This document shows positions 58,759 to 64,000 of a DNA stretch of 64,000 nucleotides, piece by piece. Numbering within the stretch: the first letter of the stretch is position 1; the number at the start of each line of letters is the position of its first letter. The translations under genes and the position numbers were made by a program. Below the pieces are notes generated by a model. It made no database searches and was not told the origin of the DNA. It worked only from the letters and a program-made list of their open reading frames with translations. The stretch spans positions 1-64,000 of the forward strand of contig CAZSOU010000003.1 of NCBI GenBank assembly GCA_964608595.1. Direction: 5' to 3'. The stretch comes from Oleiagrimonas sp964608595 (GTDB lineage: Bacteria; Pseudomonadota; Gammaproteobacteria; Xanthomonadales; Rhodanobacteraceae).

Positions 58759-58999
58759 ATCGCCTGCTTGGGAGGGCAGGCGGAGATTCCACAGCGACGC
58801 TTGATAGTCAGTGTCGTCCCGCACGCAACACCCGGGTGCTGCCACTCTGGATGGAACGACAGGGCAGAGCCAGCGCCTCACGGGTGCCCGTGGAATCCGC
58901 ACCATCAAAAACGAGCCGCGTTTGCGGCAAAACCAATCATGAGGCTCCAGGCGGGCCACATAGGGTCCGCTTGTGTCTTTTTTCGGAGGAGGATTTTTG
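58759..58999 (+). promoter_or_regulatory. Long structured 5' leader with terminator-like hairpin
   Basis: The leader contains a 7-bp hairpin at its 5' end (CGCCTGC 58761-58767 / GCAGGCG 58776-58782), a near-palindrome at 58825-58842, CACGGG/CCCGTG at 58879-58892, and GCCGC-GTTT-GCGGC at 58915-58928. Before the ribosome binding site comes a 7-bp hairpin GCGGGCC (58951-58957) / GGTCCGC (58964-58970) with a U-rich tail containing six T (58978-58983). GATTCCAC (58785-58792) is fully complementary to GTGGAATC (58890-58897), which competes with the CACGGG/CCCGTG stem. GCCCG (58886-58890) could also pair with CGGGC of the terminator-like stem. This resembles an attenuator or riboswitch-type switch; no known class was recognised. 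Confidence 0.45.
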
Positions 59000-61579
59000 A
59001 TGCAAGGTCGTTTTCAAGTGAAATTGCTGGCGGCAGCCGTGGGCATGGCCATGGCCTCGGCGGCAGTCGCCGGTGCCGCGGTTCAGACCGGCGGTACCGC
59101 CAAGACCCAGATGGTCGCCGTGACCCAGGCCGCCAAGTTGCAACAGGGTGCGCACATCATGGGGGTCCTTCCCAACACGCACCCGGTGCACATCGCCGTG
59201 GCGCTGAAGATGCGCAACCAGGCCAAGTTGCACAGCTTCATTGCCAATGCGCATTCGCCCAGCGCCCTGATTGCCAAACGTGCCCTGACGCCGGCGGAGT
59301 TTCGCGCCAGCTATTCGCCGACCCTGACGCAGGCGAAGAAAGTGGCGGCGTATCTGCGCAGTCACGGTTTCACCAATGTCGAGATTTCCGACAACCGCAT
59401 GCTGGTGTCGGCCGACGGTACCACCGCCGATGCCAAGGCGGCTTTCAACACCCACATGGCGCGAGTGCAGACGGCCAACGGCCGTGTCGGTTTCATGAAC
59501 ACTTCGGCCGTGCACGTGCCGGCGACACTGCAGGATGAAATTCTTTCGGTCATCGGCCTGCAGAACGTGCACAAGGCGCACACCATGGTGCAACCCTACG
59601 CCGGCGGTTACAGCCCGCAGAGCGTCACCGGGCACAATCCGATGGATTGGCCGGCCATTTATGGTGGTACCAATCTGCAGACCGCCGCCGGTGTGTCGGT
59701 GGGCATCATCACCTCGGGCTCGCTGTCGCAGACCATTGCCGATTTGAACAGTTTCACCAGCCAGAACGGCATCGCCCAGGTCCAGACGCAGACCATCAAC
59801 ACCAACGGTACCAGCAACGACACCAGCGGCGTCGGCGAATGGAACCTGGACAGCCAGGACATCGTCGGCATGGCCGGCGGCCAGGTCGGCAAGATCGTTT
59901 TCTACAACATCCCGTCGCTGTCCAACGTCAACCTCACCGCCGACATCAATCGCGCCGTGTCGGACAACCAGGTCAAGATCATCAACGTGTCGCTGGGCGA
60001 GTGCGAAACTTACGCCCAGCAGGACGGCTCGGCCGCGGCGCAGGATCAGGCGTTCCAGCAGGCTGTGGCGCAAGGACAGACGTTTTCCGTTTCCACCGGC
60101 GACAGCGGCGCCGACGAGTGTGGCGACGGCGGCACCACGCCGAGCTGGCCGGCGGCTTCGCAGTATGTCGTGGCCGTGGCCGGCACCCGGGTCAACACGT
60201 CGGGCACCAATTGGCTGAGCGAGTCGGTGTGGAGTGACACCGGCGGCAGCGAAAGCAGCTTCGAGCCGCAGCCGAGCTGGCAGCAGGGGCTGTTTTCGGG
60301 CAACCATCGCGGTGTGGCCGATGTGGCCTATCCGGGTGATCCGAGCTCCGGCGCACTGGTCATCGTCAATGGTCGTACCCAGCAGATCGGCGGCACCAGC
60401 CTGTCGGCGCCGATGTTTGCCGGCTTCTGGGCGCGCGTGCTTGCCACCAAGGGCAGCGATGTGGGCTTTGCCGCACCGCTGTTGTATGCCCTGCCGTCGT
60501 CGGATTTCCACGACATCACCTCCGGCAACAACGGCGGTGAACAGGCCGGCCCGGGTTATGACCTGGCCAGCGGCCTGGGCAGCATCATCATGAGCAAGGC
60601 GATGTCCGATCTTGGTGGTGGTTCCACGCCGCCCCCGGGCAATACGCCGCCGTCGGCGAGCTTCACCGACAGCATCAATGGTCTGAGCGTGAGTTTTGCC
60701 GATACCTCCACCGACAGCGACGGTTCCATCGCCTCGCGTTCGTGGAATTTCGGTGACGGCGCAACGTCCACCAGCGCCAATCCGAACCACACCTACACAA
60801 GCTCGGGTACCTATACCGTCCAGTTGACTGTCACCGACAACGACGGCGCCAGCGACAGCGTGAGCAAGCAGGTGACCGTGTCCGGCGGGACCGGTGGTGG
60901 CAGCCAGTTGCAGAACGGTGTGCCGGTCAGTGTGTCCGGCAGTCGCAACCAGTTCACGCAGGCCTACACGGTTCAGGTTCCGGCCGGAGCCACCAATCTG
61001 GTCATCAGCACCTCCGGTGGTTCGGGTGACGCCGATCTGTACGTGAAGTTCGGTTCCGCGCCGACGACCAGCAGTTACGATTGTCGCCCGTACCAGAACG
61101 GCAACAGCGAAAGCTGCAGTTTTGCAGCGCCGCAGGCCGGCACCTACTACGTCAAGCTGCGGGGCTATCAGAACTTCGCCAATGTTTCGCTGAAGGCCAC
61201 CTGGAACACTGGTGGCGGTACCCAGCCGCCGTCGGACGGCACGTTCGACAATCCCACCGATACACCGATTCCCGATGGCGGTTCGATCAGCAGCAACATC
61301 GCCGTGACCGGCGAGCCGGGTACCGCACCTTCGGATCTCCAAGTGCATGTGGACATCCAGCATCCGTATCGCGGGGATCTTCGTGTGACGCTGTATGCGC
61401 CCAACGGTGCATCCGTGGTGCTCAAGCAGCCGGACTACTACGACTATTCGAGCAACGTCGACAAGACCTGGACGGTCAATGCCTCGTCGGTACAGGGTAA
61501 CGGCACCTGGAAGCTGAAGGTGGACGATGTGTACACCGGCTACAGCGGCTATATCGATGATTGGAGCCTCAGCTTCTGA
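59000..61579 (+). CDS. Secreted S53 (sedolisin/kumamolisin-type) serine-carboxyl peptidase with PKD, PPC and P domains
   Basis: This 859-residue exported acid-type peptidase has a signal peptide (about 1-24), a pro-kumamolisin activation domain (about 30-185) and an S53 catalytic domain with the Glu/Asp pair in EWNLDSQD (Glu280, Asp284), oxyanion Asp368 in STGDSGADE and nucleophile Ser467 in GGTSLSAP. C-terminal are a PKD domain (about 552-632), a PPC domain (about 640-735) and a proprotein-convertase P domain (about 748-859, ending DDWSLSF). ATG 59000 follows a strong CGGAGGAGG; a GTG at 58973 is unlikely. It would be activated by removal of the propeptide outside the cell. PKD, PPC and P domains usually aid substrate binding, export or folding. 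Confidence 0.93.
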   Translation: MQGRFQVKLLAAAVGMAMASAAVAGAAVQTGGTAKTQMVAVTQAAKLQQGAHIMGVLPNTHPVHIAVALKMRNQAKLHSFIANAHSPSALIAKRALTPAEFRASYSPTLTQAKKVAAYLRSHGFTNVEISDNRMLVSADGTTADAKAAFNTHMARVQTANGRVGFMNTSAVHVPATLQDEILSVIGLQNVHKAHTMVQPYAGGYSPQSVTGHNPMDWPAIYGGTNLQTAAGVSVGIITSGSLSQTIADLNSFTSQNGIAQVQTQTINTNGTSNDTSGVGEWNLDSQDIVGMAGGQVGKIVFYNIPSLSNVNLTADINRAVSDNQVKIINVSLGECETYAQQDGSAAAQDQAFQQAVAQGQTFSVSTGDSGADECGDGGTTPSWPAASQYVVAVAGTRVNTSGTNWLSESVWSDTGGSESSFEPQPSWQQGLFSGNHRGVADVAYPGDPSSGALVIVNGRTQQIGGTSLSAPMFAGFWARVLATKGSDVGFAAPLLYALPSSDFHDITSGNNGGEQAGPGYDLASGLGSIIMSKAMSDLGGGSTPPPGNTPPSASFTDSINGLSVSFADTSTDSDGSIASRSWNFGDGATSTSANPNHTYTSSGTYTVQLTVTDNDGASDSVSKQVTVSGGTGGGSQLQNGVPVSVSGSRNQFTQAYTVQVPAGATNLVISTSGGSGDADLYVKFGSAPTTSSYDCRPYQNGNSESCSFAAPQAGTYYVKLRGYQNFANVSLKATWNTGGGTQPPSDGTFDNPTDTPIPDGGSISSNIAVTGEPGTAPSDLQVHVDIQHPYRGDLRVTLYAPNGASVVLKQPDYYDYSSNVDKTWTVNASSVQGNGTWKLKVDDVYTGYSGYIDDWSLSF

Positions 61580-61630
61580 GGAAGGGGACCACGGCACACG
61601 GATGTGCCGTTTCCATGGACTGAAACGGGA

Positions 61631-61662
61631 AGAGCCCGGCCTGCACGGTCGGGCTCTTTTTT
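61631..61662 (+). terminator. Intrinsic terminator of the S53 peptidase gene
   Basis: AGAGCCCG (61631-61638) pairs with CGGGCTCT (61650-61657), followed by a T-run. It is a standard rho-independent terminator 52 bases after the stop codon. Confidence 0.85.
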
Positions 61663-61678
61663 CCGGTGTGGGTCCGCC

Positions 61679-62188
61679 TCAGCTTTCGGCGGCCTCGAAA
61701 CGATTGGCTTTGCGATTCTTGCGCACGTGGCGCGGATCCCAGACGCGGCCATTCATGGCAATCCACACGCCCTTGTCGAGCGTTTGCACGGCACCCACGG
61801 CGCAGCCGATGTTGAACACCGCGTCCGACCCCTGAAAGCGCGCCGGGTTCAGCGCGCCAGTCAGAATGATCACCTTGTCTCCGATGCCTTCCAGCACGCG
61901 CGCCGTGTCGACCATCGAATCGGTGCCGTGGGTCACCAGTACGTGACGGTGCGGTTGTGCCTCGATGGTGCTGCGAATCAGACGGCGATCCTCGTCAGTC
62001 ATTTCCAGGCTGTCCTTGCGCAGGATCGACGAGACGCTGAATTCGAATCCCACGCCCAACTGCGCGAGAATGTCGCCAATTTGCGGTGCACCGATCTTGT
62101 AATCGGACTTGGCGTCGAAATAGATCTTGTCGATGGTGCCGCCGGTGGTGACGATGGCGAGATGCTGCATGAGCTGGTGATCGGACAT
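61679..62188 (-). CDS. Single-domain asparaginase-like protein
   Basis: This 169-residue protein matches only the N-terminal domain of type I/II L-asparaginases: the first active-site motif TTGGTIDKIYFD and the second, VTHGTDSMVDTARVL, are both present, then LTGALNPARF. The ~120-residue C-terminal domain of usual asparaginases (~330 aa) is absent and the gene ends cleanly before a terminator. Such short stand-alone proteins form a conserved group, so it need not be a fragment; activity is unknown. Starts at 62188 and 62170 are possible. Confidence 0.82.
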   Translation of the reverse strand: MSDHQLMQHLAIVTTGGTIDKIYFDAKSDYKIGAPQIGDILAQLGVGFEFSVSSILRKDSLEMTDEDRRLIRSTIEAQPHRHVLVTHGTDSMVDTARVLEGIGDKVIILTGALNPARFQGSDAVFNIGCAVGAVQTLDKGVWIAMNGRVWDPRHVRKNRKANRFEAAES

Positions 62189-62334
62189 GGAATTGAGTGC
62201 ACGGTAAAAAAGCGGCCGTCATTATCGCGCAAACCTCGCCGGAACGCCGACCTTCTGCCCGGCCAACATTTCGTCATGTCGGAGCGTCGATCTGCCGCAC
62301 GGTATCGCGGTTGCAAGCGATGCCGGCCTGGCCG

Positions 62335-63957
62335 CTACAAGAGTGCGGTGATCGTTTTCGATGCATGCCGCGCGCACAAGCGCGACAGTCCATGTCCCAC
62401 GAAAACATCGCGTGCAGCGCAGGCGCGCGAATCACCGGTCGCGGCATCACGTGCCAACAACGCGGCAGCCAATGTACGCGCGAGCGTCATGGCCAGACCA
62501 CGTGCCGAAGCCTGCAAAAGCGCGAGATCGTTGCCCACGTCGTGCAGGTGCGTATCCGCTGCGTCGAGCGTCTGCTCGATCGCAGCGGCGGCGGCTTCAT
62601 CCGCATTGCCGGCAAGCAGCCGCGTGAAGCCTTCCCTCAGAGGCTCGAGCCCATGTGCCTGCAGCGCACGCAAGACATCCAGCGACAGCACGTTGGTCGT
62701 GCCTTCCCAGATCGGGTACACCTGTGCATCGCGCAGCAATTGCGGCAAGCCGGTGTCCTCGATGTAACCATTGCCGCCGAAGCATTCCAGCGTTTCGCTG
62801 GCCATGTGCGTGGCCAGTTTTCCCGTCCACAGTTTGGCCAGCGGCGTCGCCAGCCGCAGCAATGCGGTTTCCTCGTCATGCTCCTGACCGCATTCCACGC
62901 GACCCAGCAATTCGGTCACGAAAAAGGCCAGTGCGAAGGCGCCGGAAAATTCGGCCTGCATGGAGGCCAGCGTGCGGGCATGCAGTGGCTGCTCGATCAG
63001 AGGTTTGCCGAACACGCTGCGTCTGCGCGCATAGTCGCCGGCCAACGCCAGACAGCGCGCCATGGAAGCCACGGCGCAGACGGCGTTCCAGGTGCGGGTG
63101 ACATTGAGCATGGGAGTAATCTGGCGCACGCCATGACTCAGTTCACCCAGTGGCCATGCCGGGATGCCGTCGAGGTGAATTTCGGCGGTGGGCAATTCGC
63201 GTGTGCCCAGCTTGTCCTTGATGCGATCGATGGTGACGCCGTTCCAGCGTCCGTCCGGGTGTTTTGTCTCGACGTAAAACAACGCCAGGTCGTCACCGCC
63301 ACGCGGTCGAGCAAGGGCAAGCGCCGCTTCGCCGACGATGGCTGACGTGAACCATTTGCGGCCATGCAGTCGCCATTGACCATCATCATCACGGCGTGCC
63401 TCGGTTTCGGTATGACCGACATCCGAGCCGCCGGCGGTTTCAGTCATCCACTGTCCGGACAGCCACAAGGTGTCCGCATCGCGGCTCAGAAAGTGTGGCA
63501 CGACACGTTCGATCAATTCGCGGTTGCCACTGGCCTTGATTGCGGTGGCGGCGCCGTCGGTCATGGCCAGGGGGCACGTGTAGAACTCGCTGGCAACGTG
63601 ATACAGATAGACGCGTGCAAATTGTTCCAGTCGTGCCGTCGGCCCTGCGGATGCGTCGTGGCCGCAAGCCAGTATCCCGTGGCGAGTGGTGATGGCCGCG
63701 CCCTCGCGCCAGGCAGTGGTCAGCTCGATCCGATCCACGCGCCGGCCCCAGGCATCCCATGGTGTATGCACCGGCAGTTCGGATGTGCGTTGTTGTCGAC
63801 GTTGCCACGCCATGAGCGCATGATCGGCCAATGCTCGCAGGTCGGGCATGACGACTTGGCGCCGCGCATCCGGCAGAACCCGGCTCAGCAGGTGCTGCAG
63901 CAAGGGATCGTTGTGCAGTGGATGCGGCAATTGCGGAGCATCCTGCAGAAAACCCAT
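62335..63957 (-). CDS. Acyl-CoA dehydrogenase, AidB-like
   Basis: This 540-residue flavoprotein of the acyl-CoA dehydrogenase superfamily resembles AidB (isovaleryl-CoA dehydrogenase-like, alkylation response). It has LWLSGQWMTETAGGSDVG, KLGTRELPTAEIHLDG, the FAD/active-site region SETLECFGGNGYIEDTGLPQLLRDAQVYPIWEGTTNVLSLD, and the extra C-terminal helical domain typical of AidB. AidB binds DNA and is thought to protect against alkylating agents; acyl-CoA substrates are unclear. A TATAAT lies just upstream. Confidence 0.9.
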   Translation of the reverse strand: MGFLQDAPQLPHPLHNDPLLQHLLSRVLPDARRQVVMPDLRALADHALMAWQRRQQRTSELPVHTPWDAWGRRVDRIELTTAWREGAAITTRHGILACGHDASAGPTARLEQFARVYLYHVASEFYTCPLAMTDGAATAIKASGNRELIERVVPHFLSRDADTLWLSGQWMTETAGGSDVGHTETEARRDDDGQWRLHGRKWFTSAIVGEAALALARPRGGDDLALFYVETKHPDGRWNGVTIDRIKDKLGTRELPTAEIHLDGIPAWPLGELSHGVRQITPMLNVTRTWNAVCAVASMARCLALAGDYARRRSVFGKPLIEQPLHARTLASMQAEFSGAFALAFFVTELLGRVECGQEHDEETALLRLATPLAKLWTGKLATHMASETLECFGGNGYIEDTGLPQLLRDAQVYPIWEGTTNVLSLDVLRALQAHGLEPLREGFTRLLAGNADEAAAAAIEQTLDAADTHLHDVGNDLALLQASARGLAMTLARTLAAALLARDAATGDSRACAARDVFVGHGLSRLCARHASKTITALL

Positions 63958-63990
63958 GAGCTCTCACTCCGTGTTCGCAACACGCCTTCG

Positions 63991-63996
63991 ATTATA
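63991..63996 (-). promoter_or_regulatory. -10 element of the AidB-like gene
   Basis: TATAAT on the minus strand, 33 bases before the start codon at 63957, would give a leader of about 27 nt. The -35 falls outside the window. Confidence 0.55.
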
Positions 63997-64000
63997 GATG

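Noticed and set aside
58756..59538. Open reading frame covering the S53 leader and start of the peptidase gene in another frame
   Set aside because: It has no family resemblance, its ATG lies before the predicted transcript start, and the part beyond 59000 is a shadow of the peptidase gene.

Overview
The window is high-GC chromosomal DNA, densely coding on both strands with short operons. Gene content and order point to a gammaproteobacterium of the Xanthomonadales (Lysobacterales), probably a Rhodanobacteraceae-like lineage. Supporting signs are the ruvC-ruvA-kup-ruvB-ybgC-tolQRAB-pal-cpoB-queE-queC-tRNA-Lys block, a FimX-type protein, a PrrA/PrrB (RegA/RegB) pair, SufT, split-subunit PntAA/PntAB/PntB and a modular secreted S53 peptidase. 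The genus is inference. I see no insertion sequence, prophage or CRISPR array; this is mostly conserved backbone with a few accessory cassettes.

Layout. 1-2975: start of a MazE/AbrB-type antitoxin gene running off the left edge, radA with an unusual C-terminus, and a cysteine-synthase-like gene with an AhpD-like partner. 3072-7740: ypjD and ffh, usually neighbours, separated by an ArsR-SdpI-hydrolase cassette with its own palindromic operator. 7853-9985: rpsP-rimM-trmD-rplS and its terminator. 10356-15184 (minus): overlapping run mtaD-yciI-ubiG-gph-(squalene/phytoene-synthase-like)-folE2. 15241-16894: efp and its modification enzyme epmB, divergent. 17102-21857: FimX-like protein, panB, panC, a small alpha/beta hydrolase. 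21936-34170: yebC, Holliday-junction genes with kup, the Tol-Pal envelope system, queuosine genes and tRNA-Lys. 34202-40470: PEP-CTERM protein with a sigma-54-type promoter, bioA, orphan gspN, and a nucleotide/phosphate housekeeping set (IMPase-like, nudE, cysQ, mazG). 40790-45913: an OmpR-type regulator, PrrA/PrrB, a POT peptide transporter and dgkA. 45984-52532: ychJ, an S9 peptidase, ppa, a non-canonical pilin-like protein, then a compact nudix-exonuclease-nitroreductase-cdd operon. 52735-57372: the proton-translocating transhydrogenase genes, split by a reversed sigma factor/DUF3619-like/DUF3106 operon. 57350-64000: a small membrane protein, sufT, the S53 peptidase gene with a long structured leader, a single-domain asparaginase-like protein and an AidB-type acyl-CoA dehydrogenase.

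The most interesting unexplained structure is the ~500-base region before the S53 peptidase gene. It has stacked palindromes, a good TTGACA-N17-TAGTTT promoter and a ~240-nt leader with competing helices. A terminator-like hairpin with a U-rich tail sits directly before a strong Shine-Dalgarno site, which looks like an attenuator or riboswitch-type control element. The GG-N10-GC promoter before the PEP-CTERM gene, the ArsR operator cassette and the pilin-like protein lacking Phe1/Glu5 are the next best leads.
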